From the NCBI GenBank assembly GCA_900155495.1, contig FTLJ01000758.1:19137-83136 (forward strand): a stretch of 64,000 nt of DNA, in the 5' to 3' direction. Shown here in pieces: positions 11,154 through 23,007 of the stretch. Positions within the stretch are counted from its first letter, which is position 1. Each line of letters begins with the position of its first letter. The DNA comes from Porogramme epimiltina. Taxonomy: Eukaryota; Basidiomycota; Agaricomycetes; Polyporales; Polyporaceae. A model generated the notes under the pieces. It did no database searches, was not told the DNA's origin, and saw only the letters and a program-made list of their open reading frames with translations. A program made the translations under genes and the position numbers.

Positions 11154-14100
11154 TCATATCGCACGCGGTGGTCCTCGTCCCCTGCCCTTCACGTTTGCCC
11201 CCGCTCCATAGATTTGTGCAAGCAGCCCGAGCACGCCCCCATCCTCCAGCTCGCGCTCCTCGTCCTCCTCCTGCTGCGACTGCGCCACACCCGGGCGCGC
11301 CCGACGCCCGTCGACGTATGACTCGCCCAGTGTGCTCACGACGCCCCCGTCCACAGCGATGTCCTCGTCCTCGTCCTCGGGGATCGGCTCCGGGGGCGCC
11401 ACGCTCCCCTGCGAGTCGCCGAGCACCGCCGTCTGCGCGATCGCGGGGGGGCCCATGTGCGACTGGAACATGACCGAGTCCGACGCGACGGGGCGGAGCT
11501 GCGCGGGGTGCAGGACGCTCCCTGTGCCGAGGCCGCCGCCGCGCCGCCGCATGACGCTCTGGCTCGCGCGGAGGGCGCGGTCGTAGTCCTGCCCGGGCGG
11601 GTGCAGCTGCACGGTGGACTCCATGTTCGCGTCCCCGGCCATGCCTATGGGCACAATAGGGCGGTGGTGGTGGAGGAAGCGGCGCCGGCCGAGGCCCATG
11701 GGGTGTGCGGAAGAGAGGTCGGCGATGCGGGAGAGGTAGAGTGAGCTGGTGGGGTCGGCGGGCGTCCAGTCTGGGTGTGCGGCCTTGAAGTTGAGGAAGG
11801 ATTTCTCCATCTTCCCCTCCTTGGATTGCCAGTGCTCGTCGATGGCCTTTCCCGGAGCGCCGAACTGTTGTTGTGAGAGTGTCAGCTGAGACGAGAAAGG
11901 GAGTGAGCGCCATGGATGAAAGCGTACCTTGACATTGCCGTGCCGCTGGAAATCGAACACTGCAAACGAGCATACGTACCCCAGCTCGTCAACGTGTACT
12001 GAGAATTCGCGGAAGAAGTCGACGATAGCGGGTGCGCACGGCGGGAGGGAGTACCAGAGCACAAACGGCGTGAGGATGACCGACAGGAGTTCTTGTATGA
12101 ATGTCATGACTTTCATCGCGAAAAGTTGCCCAAACTCTTCATGCACGTGCTTTGAGTGCAGCTCGCCCTTCCACTCGTCCGGCATGTAGTGCGTGTATTG
12201 AACGACCTCGGACATCAACAGTTCTGGGTCGAACACGTGGTTGTCCTCCGGGATCATGCCCCGTGCGACGGCAAGGATCGAACCGAAGACGGTGATATAG
12301 AAGAGGACGGTGCGGTGCGGGGTGATCTCGAAGTGCAAGAAGAGGTCCGGATCGACGACGGAAGCGAGGACCAAAACGGCAGCGAACGAGCCTGCAATGA
12401 AGGCCACGAACCTGCAGGAAGGAGATAAGTCAGCACAAAATTGCAACACCAACAACGCTGTGATATACCTCGCTACGATCGTCACTTTCTCGTTAGGGAA
12501 TTGTCCGATGTACATGCTCGCAGTCTCGTACGACTCGTGAAGTCGACGTTTGAAGAGATGCGGCAGCTCATTGAACTCGCGGAACTTCCACTGGGCATAT
12601 GGGGTATATGCCCGACCGCCGATATTTGACGGGTTCTTGTGGTACTCCTGTGCGACCCGATGAGAGTCATGTAACCTCTAGAAATGACGCTAGGAACTTA
12701 CCTCGAAGTAACGGAAAAATGAATACATGAGCAAGTAAAGTACAATGAACGGCGCGAAAACTGCGTTCAGCATGCCCATGAATATAAGTCGTCGTTGGAG
12801 TCTATGGAGTGGGACGTCAATGGGAGGGCGTACGGCAGCGGTGAGCTTATCCGGATACGTACCCTTCGATCAGTACCGCACGATTCTTGCTCTTCAAAAA
12901 GACCTTCCGCACGCGACCGCTTTCATCAAAGAGGTATTCCATCAAGCAGAACCGCAGGTTCCACTCCAATGCACGGGTAAGCAACCTGCCCTTGGTTTCC
13001 TCGCTTTGGCGCAAGAATGCGAAACGATTGAGGAATTGAGGGAGTGGCACGCGCAGGTCAAGCAGTTCCTTGTTGAACAATGCGATTAGGTAGTTCTCCT
13101 GCCGCATGATTCTGTTGGCGATGTCGTGTGCATCTAGCTTCGCCGTGACGGACTGATGTGCGGCCGAATTTGACGAGATGGCGGTGAGCGGGTTGTCTTC
13201 TCGAATAGCCCCTATCCGGCGCACGACCTCGGGCCACGATATTGTCTGAATATCTTGCTAGAAACCCATTGGTGAGTGAAGTCTTCGGCGCATAGAGCAA
13301 AACTTACGTCGGGTATATGTAGGAGGTGAGTGTAGAAGCGGTACATGTCGACGAGTCGCATCATACTGAGAGCGTATGACACGAGCTGCCAAATGAAGAA
13401 CGCAGAAAAGAGCATAAAGAACAGGAGCGTGAATCCGGAGAACCTAGACGAGATGTGCCATGAGTACACTGAACGGACTGCTGCATATAACCTGGGCGTG
13501 ATGCCCGTGAAACGTTCCTGCGACCCCTCTCTAATGGACCCATAGTTATAAACTGCACGTACCTCGACACGCATCTCTTCACTACAACCTCATCTAGCCG
13601 TGTAATCTTGTCTGGTCGGATACGCGAATAGTCCACACATCCAAGCAAGAATGTTGAGAAGCTTATTACGAACCCGACTGTGCTACGTGAAGCTATTAGT
13701 ACATATGTAAAGAACCACAAGGTGAAGAGCACGGACAGGAGGTTAAGACCACGGGACAGCGCTATGCTGTAGATGCCCTTCCCTTCGTAATAGTAATACG
13801 CTTCTTGTAGAAACGCGTCGAGATTGTATACGTTCACCCAATTCCATAAGGCTCGTTCGTGCGCGTCGAGGCCACGCATCTGTCTCGTTTGGGGTTCATG
13901 AAGCGGTTCGGACGGCGGTTCTGGGTCGGGATTGATTTCGGACGGACGAGGTGGTATTGATACAGGCGTGTCTGCAGATGACGTAGGGAGGATAGATTTG
14001 GGGGCGGTCTGTCTGCGGGACGAGTATAACGGCTGGGCGCGGTCTTGCCGTTCCTTCCCCTTGGTGCTCTTCGGACGGGGTGGCGAGGGCCGCCGCTGAG

Positions 14101-14479
14101 TAGGGGCTGAGGCTTCTACCATGAAGTCCGCTGGTACTTCATCGTCAGACGACTCCTCTCCGTCCTTGGGGTCTGCATGGCGGTTATTGGGGTTCGGGCG
14201 GAGGACGTTCATCTCGGAGGCGTCTGCGGCCCATGCGGTCTTACGCTTGCCATGCGACTTTGTCGTGGAGCGTAGGATAGACCCCCGAGATGGCTGGCCG
14301 GACTCGAGGTCGTGACTCTCCTCATCTTCCTCCTCGACGACGGACTGATTGGCCTGCATGTAGCCTTGATACGTGCGGCCCATGGGGTTGAGCATGTTGA
14401 GGAATGGACGAGAGCTAGCGCCACCTGGGAAGATGGACTGAGAGCCGTACATGGAGCGTGAGTTGGAGGAGTTCGCCAT
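11154..14479 (-). CDS. ATG9: Autophagy protein 9 (lipid scramblase)
   Basis: Atg9 is the multispanning vesicle protein that seeds phagophores and scrambles lipids delivered by Atg2. The N-terminal 200 residues are acidic, Ser/Pro-rich and disordered, starting MANSSNSRSMYGSQS from the ATG at 14479. The conserved core follows: ERALWNWVNVYNLDAFLQEAYYYYEGKGIY, TM segments LLSVLFTLWFFTYVLI and FTLLFFMLFSAFFIWQLV, LPQFLNRFAFLRQ, FPNEKVTIVARYITALLVLQ, and ILTPFVLWYSLPPCAPAIVDFFREF. RHGNVKFGAP lies near the end of the core, where a 63-nt intron without stop codons separates NVK from FGAP. A Ser/Pro-rich cytosolic tail ends GRGPPRAI. Several short introns interrupt the core. It is divergent from the arrestin-like gene (about 485 bp apart). 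Confidence 0.95.
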
Positions 14480-14964
14480 GCTGCATGGCCAGAAAGACCC
14501 TTAAGACGGTTGCGAACAATGCAAGAGGAGAGGGACGCGGGAGGCTTGCGCGTCGCAGGGGGCTCAGTTTGGAGACGAGGGCGGGCGCGAGGCAGCGCTT
14601 CCGGGAGCGAGGATACGGGCGCTTCGTGATTCCGCGCCGCCGAGTCCGCGCGACGGCGGTAGGCGCCCGGAATGGGTGACAGGCACAGGCGAGAGCTGAG
14701 CGCATAATACTGCTATTGTGTGCTTCCGGGTATGTCCTTGTGTCGTGCCCACACTTCTCCTGTACGACAGCAGGCCTCCCCTTCGATAGGTAGGAATGGG
14801 AATCCCGGCAGGAAAAGTCAGAGGCACTGACAGAGCAGATCTGTCGAAATGGGCGCCTGCCCGCAGCGAGCGGTGTTGGCGCATGATGTGCCTCAAGCCG
14901 TGCAAAGGACGCTCCCAGTCTTTCCACCTTCCGCTCCTCCACCTTCTAGCCTATACCCTACCCA
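14480..14964. promoter_or_regulatory. Divergent promoter region ATG9 / arrestin-like gene
   Basis: 485 bp between two start codons facing away from each other. No convincing coding frame. No named motif could be supported by eye. Confidence 0.5.
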
Positions 14965-17900
14965 ATGGCCCAGCCTAACTTGTTCGTACTTGGCCGTCTC
15001 TTTGCTTGTGCTCTATCTCACGCCTCACCAGAACATTACGTCCCCCTCCTAATGTTGACTTCGTCCACGGTACGTATTCCGTACCTGGGTTGCGCGTCAT
15101 AGCATTCACGTCGTCCACCCAGGTTACCCTGGAATTCCCCCAGGGACCGACCGTCCACAGGCTGCAGTCAAAGGGGTGCGTCTTCCTGCTCTCGCGCATC
15201 ATCTATTGTCGCTCACCGTCCATCCTCGCAGGCCATTGAGGTACGGGTTGGGCAACAGGGTGTGAAGGCGAAATGGGTTCGCATTGAGCTCAGGAAGATT
15301 GAGACCCTCCCGGGCGGTGGTGTCACCAACACTTTCTTTGACTTTGTCGGTCAGAGTCCCATCAACCTCTGGCAGTCTGCGAACGAGGAGTACTCTACGT
15401 TGCACACCGTAAGTACCTGTCCCTGCTGCCTTTATGCGCTCCTATCTCCTTAACCCCTCGCTCCAGAATGACTTCCCTTTTTTCATCCGAATTCCGGAGT
15501 CCATCCCCCCAACAATTGCACTGGAGAAAGGAGGTGAGCCTTGCATATCCATTCAGCCACTCCCGCCGCCACATTGTTGCACCATGTCGAAGTCTGGCTA
15601 TTTGAATGTCCCCCCTCCCCCCAATCCTCGTTCGTCGTCGGGCTGGTGAGGCGTTTGGCACGCCAGAGGTGTCGCGAGAACCATGGGTTACCACCTCGAC
15701 ACGCAGTCCACGGGCTTTCGATGGTCATCAAGAAGCGTGTAGTTCGGGCGCATCGAAGATTGGGTGGCAGATATCCCTGACCGGATCAATAATTTGGAGA
15801 ATAGAGGGTGCCTGCTACCGTTCAAACGGGCTGATTTTCGGCGTTCCGACCCTTTCCCAATCAACAACTATGTCCGTTTGAACGGTGGCGGTCAGTCTCA
15901 TGAATGGAGTAAGCGTTCGTTGGGATACTCAGCCATGGCTCGTACTTCCCCTTCTTGGTTACGCAATAGCCATTGGCTTGAATAGCCTTCAGCTCCTGGG
16001 CCCTGACTTGCGGTAACTGCGTGGTAGAAGCGTCATAAAACCATCGCTTGTGACGAATGTTCCACTTCTCGACCCCGGGCCGGTGATTATTGTATAGCAG
16101 ATGCACAGGATCTTATGGGTTAATGTCCAGTGATATCTTGCTTTTGACGTCTTGCTTGGTTCTCAGTTGGCGGGGAGGTCGTCTTACTGTGTGTAGTCGA
16201 TACTAATCAATCGTCCACAGCTGGTATCAAATATGAACTCATCGCATCGGTATGCGTGCAGGGCAAAAAGTGAGATTAATTGTATTTTATCTTGCACGAA
16301 TGTATTTAACTCTACCTAGGGGTTTCCTCCGACGCGACAAGCCCGTGGTTACTGCGACGGCGTCCACCATTATTATCGACAAACACGAGTTGCACTCAAC
16401 ATGGCCAATCTACTCTCAACCCGAAACGCGCAACCAGTCCCAGGACGGCGTGACGCTTGTGGTCGAACGTGCGCACACGTGCTACGGCCCCGGCGACCGC
16501 GTCGTGGTGATGGCGATTGTCAAGTCAGACACCCTACACACCGTCATTCTACGCGGATTCGAGTTCGTGCTCCGCGAAACGACTATTTTCCGCGCAGCCC
16601 CCCATACCCAAAGCAAGAAGGGGAGCCCGCAAGTGAAGGTGTCCAGCATCGGGGAACAGAAAGTTCCTGTGAACGCGACGCTCTACGGTGGCACACAACA
16701 CAAGGCTGAGCTGAGCGTGACAGTCCCATCTCACCACACATCGGCGACAATCAACGCTGCACGGCACATTGACATCAACTATGTGCTCATCGTGAAGGCG
16801 CTGATGGGCACCGGGCAGCCCATTGTCATGGAATTGCCTATCATGATATCGAACTGGCCTCGGTACGTTGCTCACGACTTCGCCTACTTCCTGACTAACG
16901 CTGTAGTAAAGGGCGGTGTCCGTAGAAGCCATGAGGTATGTTTCGCTATTGCGTTGGCCGTAGCTAGTCCATTACTCACGTTGTATCCAGGCGAATAGGA
17001 CACGCGTTTAACGTCTCCGTCCCCAACCATCCGCCTCATCAACAGGTTGCGTCGCCACCATCGCAGTCTACAGCAAGCTCGCCGACCAAATACACGGGCG
17101 CACCGATCGTCAAGGTCAACAACTCGCACGGTTACTCGAACTCCATTGACCAGAAACCCCCTCCCGCCTTATCACCGCCACCGCCCAAGGTTCTATCTCA
17201 AACCGCTCCGCCCCTGGAGAGGCCTCGGGATCGGGTCGTTGCTGCACTCGCAGACGAGTTCGGCGTGCGTAAAGACGACGTCGTGGCGACTCAGACGATC
17301 GGGGCGTATGGCGGCAGCGGCCCTGTCCCCGCGACGGGCCCGATTGCCCGTGCTCGCGCTGTGAGCGCCGCGTCCTCGAACGAGAACGGTAGCGCCATCA
17401 GCGGGGCCAGCCCGCGCCCGCGGAGCAGCACTGGGCGAGGCGTGCCGCAACAACGGCTGACGATCGTGAACGCGAGCGAGGAAGAGATGCGCGAGCAGTT
17501 GGAGGCGGAGGCGGAGCGTGCACGGCGGCAGCCATCGACGATTCTCGAGAGCCCTGTGGCGCTCAGCCCACCCGCCAAGTCCTCCCCGACCTTCTCACAG
17601 AAAATGTCAGCTTCTGGGCCCGGACCGCGGTGGCCTTCAGCCGAAGAAGAGAAAGAGCGGCTCTACAATCGCGCGGTTGCGGACGTCAAGCGCGTCCAGG
17701 GCCGTGTGCCTACAGATGTAAGTGCTTTTGTTGTGGGATACGCTCACCGAATTAACGACCCTACAGACCGCGTCACAAAACGGGAACGCGGATGCCGTTT
17801 CCCTCAAGAGCCCTACCCCAGTCAGCAGCTCGAGCAAGCCTCATAATCGATGGCCGACAGCCGACGAGGAGAAGGCGCAGCTCTTCGAACAGGCTCAACG

Positions 17901-19335
17901 CGCCGTCGCTCGTGCCCACGCTGGTGCAGCCTCCGCAAGCGCCGGCGGGTCATCCAGTGCGGGAGCTGGGGGCAGCACCACCAGGGCTCCAAGCATGTCC
18001 GCGGGCGCCGCGCTCTATTCTGAGGCCATGTCCGCCATTAACAAGCCAGTCTCACCTGCGCCCGTTACGCCTATGGCTTCGCCTCAAGTAGTCAGTCCAA
18101 CTCCTATCCGCCAATCGACCGGCTCTGCAATGCCCTCCGCTTCGGATGAGAAGGCGATGCTGGCTCGTTACTACGAAGCTAAGAATGCTGTTTGGCAAAC
18201 ACATTCAGCGCACTATGGCCAAGTTCCGGGCAATGCGATGGAGCCCGTGTCCTACGACTCCACACACCCGAACCAACAACAGGCCAGCAGCCCTGCTCCT
18301 TCGCAATCACAATTTCAGCCCCAGTCGCCTCCGGCCGCCACTCCTTCTCCGGCTGCGTCCTCACATCTCATCCTTTCAGAGAAAGAACGGCTCCGCCGGC
18401 ACTACGAGGCCCAAGACGCTGCTGCCGCTCAGCCGCAACAACAACCATCCTGGCAACCTGGGCCTCCCCAAGAGGACTATGCGTCGTCACCACCGCCCGA
18501 GCCGTATCCTGCAGGCGCCGAAGTTACCCGCTTCAGTTCCCTCTACAGTGCCCCTCCCACCGGTGGGCCCCCACCATTCGCCGCTTCCCCCGCTACACCG
18601 ATGTCCGCGTACGCCGAGAAGGAGATGTTACGGCGGCGGTACGAGGAGCAGGACGCCCTCAGTTCCCCAGCCGCGCGCCCCACACCGACGCCACCTCCGC
18701 GCTCGTCGACGCTGATGAACGGCCGCGGTCGTCCCCCACCCACTCCCCCAATTTCGCCACAAGCCACCCCTGGCACCCCTCTCTCCTCGCGTCCACTTAC
18801 CGCCGTAGAGGAGAAGGCGCGTTTGCGCGCAATGTACGAGGCCGAGGACCGTGGCCCTCAAGCCCCGGCTTACGTCCCAGGCCTAGGTCAGATGCAATCG
18901 CCGTATCCATCGCCTCCGCCGTCAAACGGGTTCCACGCGCCCAATGTGGTCGGGGGCTACGCAAGCGTCCCACCGCCCCCTCCGCTCGCGCCGAAGCCCC
19001 CACGCGAGTACATCGAAGAGACGCGCGCCGAGGACGCCCGCACCACCGCCAAGCTGAGCGCGATCGACGCCGCGGGCCCGGACCTCGCTCTTGCAGAGGA
19101 GCGGGACGAAATCGATGGCGAGGACGAAGAGGCGGGAGGCGCGGACGTGGAGGAGATGGATGTGCAAAATAGCACATTCGGCCCCGGTGCACTTGCTGCC
19201 CTCTCAGCAGGACCGGGCTCTAAGCCTGGGACGCCCGGCCCGGGGCCGTCTCGCTCCAGCACGCTCAGTCCGCCCGGCACGCCGCTCGCAGTGCCGCCCC
19301 CACCACCTTTGCCGCCGAAGGTGCTCATCGAGTGA
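14965..19335 (+). CDS. Large arrestin-domain protein with C-terminal EKxxL repeats
   Basis: Has an arrestin N domain (VGQQGVKAKWVRIELRKIE, NTFFDFVGQSPINLW, FFIRIPESIPPTIAL, GFLRRDKPVV) and an arrestin C domain (YGPGDRVVVMAIVKSD, LPIMISNWPR). A long Pro/Ser-rich region follows, ending in poly-Pro just before the stop (PPPPPLPPKVLIE). Alpha-arrestins recruit ubiquitin ligases to membrane transporters, so a cargo-adaptor role is inferred; no PPxY motif was seen. The C-terminal half carries six degenerate copies of a 15-20-residue motif around EK..L...YE. The start MAQPNLF lies in a short first exon. One intron, 15534-16220, is 687 nt, about ten times the local norm. Intron borders for the first exons were read by matching the arrestin fold. 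It could be a basidiomycete-specific arrestin branch. Confidence 0.88.
15534..16220 (+). other. Oversized 687-nt intron of the arrestin-like gene
   Basis: Donor GTGAGC at 15534 and acceptor at 16220, with a textbook branch site (GATACTAATC) about 15 nt before the acceptor. Flanking exons join as EKG-AGIKYEL with nothing missing from the arrestin fold, so the extra 600 bases are not arrestin coding. On the minus strand an 80-residue open frame (15861-16106, no ATG) has a protein-like composition but matches no family I know. Confidence 0.75.
15817..15886. repeat. 13-bp perfect inverted repeat inside the long intron
   Basis: ACCGTTCAAACGG at 15817-15829 and its exact reverse complement at 15874-15886; with one mismatch the arms extend to 16 bp. 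They could form a hairpin or mark the ends or core of a small inserted element. Confidence 0.7.
17627..18850 (+). repeat. Six degenerate EKxxLxxxYE protein repeats
   Basis: Within the arrestin-like CDS: RWPSAEEEKERLYNRAV (from 17627), RWPTADEEKAQLFEQAQ (17848), MPSASDEKAMLARYYEAKNA (18123), LSEKERLRRHYEAQDA (18364), AYAEKEMLRRRYEEQDA (18601) and TAVEEKARLRAMYEAED (18793). Spacing is irregular (about 60-280 nt) and filled with Pro/Ser/Ala-rich linker, so these look like repeated short helical ligand motifs. Confidence 0.75.
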
Positions 19336-20417
19336 AGGTGCTCATTCGATGTCTTCCCCTCGAACAGTTCATGAAAATTTGGAGCTGTTTCTTGAATATA
19401 TTCCCCTCGTCCGGCGCTCTCCGTATAGTACAATTTTCGTGGACCCGCAGGTTCCCTCGGACTACGTTATGCAGATATCGTTGTTCATACCACATACCAC
19501 CAATCTACGCCCTGGCCCCCTCAGCCCTATTTGTAGCCGCAGTGCACAACCCCGTCGATCTTTAACCTTATTTCCTTTGCAGCTCTCCTCTTCCCTCTCC
19601 CGGCCGGATATCTCGATCCAACTCCTCTCCTTCCCCGCCCCGATACCTGCGTCGATGCCTTCCCGATGTATATTCTAGTTTCATCGTCCCCCTGCTTTTA
19701 GTACATGCATGTATCTTCTTCACCCCTTCTCATTCGTTATCTTTCTTGTCGCACGCTCGTCGTATTCTGCCCCGCGTAGTCGCTCCTCTTTACTCAGCCA
19801 TCTGTACCTATCTGATGTGATTCAATATATGATGGTCCGTCTAAACTGGACTCATTGGAACTCAATGTAATACTAGGACTTGTGAACGCGCAAGGCAACT
19901 CGCTGGGCACGCATTTCCAAGGAATCTCTGGCTATCGTTGTTACAGGTGATATAGGATTACAACGATATATGCCGCTAGGTACAAGTACATCTATGTCCG
20001 AACGTCGTGCACTACTTGGTCGTAAGAAAGGCCACGCGGGGCCGAGTGATTTCTGCCCTAAGAGCCCGGTGACCACACCCCCGATGACTGGGGAGATGTA
20101 CAAGCTACGCGCAGAAACAAGAAACGCCCCAAGCAGAGGGCCGGTGTCATGCGTGCATGGTACAACAAGAGCAGAGACGCGTGTGTGCTCTGCTACCCCG
20201 CCGGGCTCACCCTGATTTTCGTGTTGGAAGATGGTAGCATGGATGGACTTGAGGAGCAATGTGACTCGATGAGGTGCATGGGGTGGAAGGGGAAGGCGGA
20301 ACCGAGCCGGAAATGTGTGGGAGACAAGAATGGCGTGGATGAGATGGAACACGGAATGGAGAAGACAGCTCAACGCATACCCCCTTCCCCACGAAGAGAC
20401 ACGCGTTTTGAGCCTGC
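19336..20417. other. 1.08-kb convergent gap, no gene supported
   Basis: Between the stops of the arrestin-like gene (+) and HSF1 (-). The first 350 bp are pyrimidine-rich, as expected of a 3' UTR. A minus-strand open frame of 182 codons overlaps the HSF1 stop but shows no domain or codon bias. Confidence 0.65.
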
Positions 20418-22697
20418 TCATCGCTTGCGCTTCACCTTCCTGCCCGTCTCCTCTGCAGGCGGCGTAGGCAATGGGAGGTCCGCCACGTCCGACTTGCGCT
20501 TCGCGTGTACCGTCGTGCCGTTCGTCACCACGCGCGGGCTGCGCGTGACCTTCGGCGAGCCCCCGTCCGCACTCACGCTCGCCTCGTCAAGGAACGCCGC
20601 GAGCTGCTCAGTGCTCGCGTCCTCGATCGCAGTCCCGTCGATACGCGCGTTGTGGTCGTAGCGGTCCGTAATGTCCATGTCCGGGTAATCGAGCCCGCCG
20701 CCGCCGACGCGGCCGTCGCCGATCTGGCTCAGGAGCGAGTCGAGCAGGTAGTCGGGGACAGCCTCTGATCCGTGTAAGTCGAGGCCGCCCATCGGACCCA
20801 CGCCGTTCGCACCATTCGCGAAAGGGTCGGGAGGAAGAGGTGGCGGGAAACCATTTGTATGAGGAATACCATTTGTGCCGTTAGGGTTGGGTCCAACTGG
20901 GCTGATGGGAGAGATGGAGTCGTCAGAAGATGAAGCAAGAGTTGATGGGTCGATGCCGAGGTTCTGGATGAGCGAGTTGATCGACGACTGGAGCATGTCC
21001 ATGTCCGCGTCAATCTCGGTCGCATCCCGATAGCTTTTTTGTAGACGGTTTGACTCGTCCAGGAGGAGCTGAATAGGAGGGCTTTCGTCTGTGGGCACAG
21101 GTGCTAGAAGTGGCTGCTGGGCCGTGGTGGATGAGGATGGGGTTGAGTTGAACCATCGGGCGTAGTCGGTTTGCGTGGGGTCGTAAGCTGCGACGGCGGA
21201 ATGACTGAGGTTGGAAGGGGGCGGGGGTTCGGATGGGGTAGTGAGATTGGGGATCGGTGGTTGTTGGTTCGCGAATGCTTGCATGATTCTCTGAAACTGG
21301 GCAGGATTGCTCATCATTTGCTGCAGCGCGGCCTGCCACATGACGGCGTCTGGGGCATTCTGTCCATTCATAGGGGGAAGCGTCGGAGGGTTCGATATTG
21401 GATTGGGTGCTGCAGCACCGATGAGACGAGGGGCGGGTGACGCACTGTTTGTACGGGAGATAATTTGGGAGGGGCGCAGCGGAGGCGACTTCGCTTGATC
21501 TGAGAGCGAGTCCGCAGCAGGCGAGTACGCTTCGGAGGGCGGAATGGTCTCCACAATGCTCGGTGTAGATGCAGATGTATTCGGGGTTGCGACACTAGCA
21601 AAGCGGTCTGGAAGAGAGCGCCTATTACTAGGACGCTCTACTAGGAAACCAAGTAGAGGGTGCTCACCTGAAAAGGGGGTATTACCCTTGTTGCGCCTGT
21701 AGTCCGCCTCGTCGTCCTCGACCTCCACAATATCAACGTGCTTTGGCACTCGTCCATTACCGATCATGAGCCGTTGCCGGATGCGGGGGGTGACTTGGGG
21801 TGGCGTATGTGACCCGTCGGCGGAATGGGGAGTGTTCTCAGCGTGTCCAAATACACCAGCCAAAAACTTGAGGATGCGGTTTATGGTGTCCTGGTGCTTG
21901 GCGTGGCGTTGGCGTGCCGCGATCGCTTCCTTCCAGAGGGCATCGTTGGACTGCTTCAGCGCAGAGAGATCGGAGGAGATGGCTTGTTGGTGACGCTTGA
22001 TAGCTGAGACGCCGTTCACGATGGAGTTGATGTCCAAGAGATGGCCAGATTGGACGGTAGCCGGGGGTGCGGCAGTGGTGGCGTCGTTAACGTCGAGCAT
22101 GGGTTCGTCTGCCTGGCCGTGATTGGGCTGCTTCTTGCGCTGAATGAGACAGAGGAGATCGGGCTGACCCCGGCGGAAGTTTGGGTGTTCGAAGTGCCAT
22201 GGTTCGGTGTCAGAGTCGCTCTTCAGGACGCCTTGTTGCAGGTGAGGAATTTTGTGAAACCCGTACATGTTCAGCTGGCGCACGAAAGACGCAAACTTTT
22301 GGTGCTTGAACCAACGACCCAGCACCTCGCGAGCAAAACGTTCATGGTTGAGGACTTCATAGCGCGGTTGCAGAAGTGGACGAAGGGGCGGAGAGGGGGA
22401 GAGGGGGGCGCAAAAATGAGGAAGATGTCGGAGAGCAGAGAAAGGAAGGACTGACCATAGAAGGAATCGCCGTTGTCGGACCATTTGATAAGCTCCTCAT
22501 TGGCTAGATCGTTGACGATTCTAGTGGGCGGAGTAGCATGTGAGCGGCGAGGAAAAGGACAGAAGGCGATGGAAGGAGACGGACTCGTATAGTTTCTGCA
22601 GAAAAGGAGGGACAATTTGGCGGGCGGCCCTGGAGAGATGGGACGACTCGCCCCGGGCTGTCTGCCTCGCGAGGGCCACTTGGGTGTCGAGGGACAT
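20418..22697 (-). CDS. HSF1: Heat shock transcription factor Hsf1
   Basis: Trimeric nuclear activator that binds nGAAn arrays. The DNA-binding domain is built from three exons: VPPFLQKLYE, then VNDLANEELIKWSDNGDSFY, then VLNHERFAREVLGRWFKHQKF, VRQLNMYGFHKIPH and EPWHFEHPNFRRGQPDLL. The HR-A/B coiled coil follows (DINSIVNGVSAIKRHQQAISSD to LKFLAGVFGH), then a Ser/Pro-rich half with acidic and hydrophobic patches expected to be activation regions, ending with basic KVKRKR. The ATG at 22697 (MSLDTQVALARQ) is chosen because the more upstream opening begins with a non-ATG codon. The genomic open frame around the second intron runs through without stops, so intron borders near 22,350-22,460 and 22,520-22,590 were set by domain continuity. 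It is tail-to-head with COG6. Confidence 0.93.
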
Positions 22698-23007
22698 GTC
22701 CAGTGCGGCCGCGGACTCGAAACTGCTCGAAGGCGCGTTAAAAGATAGAGGGTACAAGGCAAGGATGATGGAAAGTATGACGTCCTCCCTCTCTTCCTCA
22801 GTCTCGCCTCCGCACAGCCACAGCCGCCCGCCCAGCGTCTCACCGCGGCCTCACATCGGCCACCAGGCGCACACATCAGCCTCTCGTTCTTCTCGCCGCC
22901 TCAAACTTCGAACAGTTCTCATCTCGGGCATCATCACTCTTCTCTCCGGTGTCCAAACGCCAGCATTTGCAGTCCGACTACGTACAAGAAGACGCCTCCC
23001 GGCCCTG

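Noticed and set aside
11101..11973. 290-codon open frame over the ATG9 tail
   Set aside because: Arg/Pro/Ala-rich shadow of the real ATG9 C-terminal frame.
15861..16106. Minus-strand frame in the long intron as a nested gene
   Set aside because: No ATG, a stop immediately upstream, no recognisable family; kept only as an observation.
18192..19172. 326-codon open frame inside the arrestin-like gene
   Set aside because: Out-of-frame reading of the repeat-rich coding region; the in-frame translation has the EKxxL repeats and a continuous link to the arrestin domain.
19873..20421. 182-codon minus-strand frame after HSF1
   Set aside because: Overlaps the HSF1 stop, no codon bias, no domain; most likely HSF1 3' UTR.
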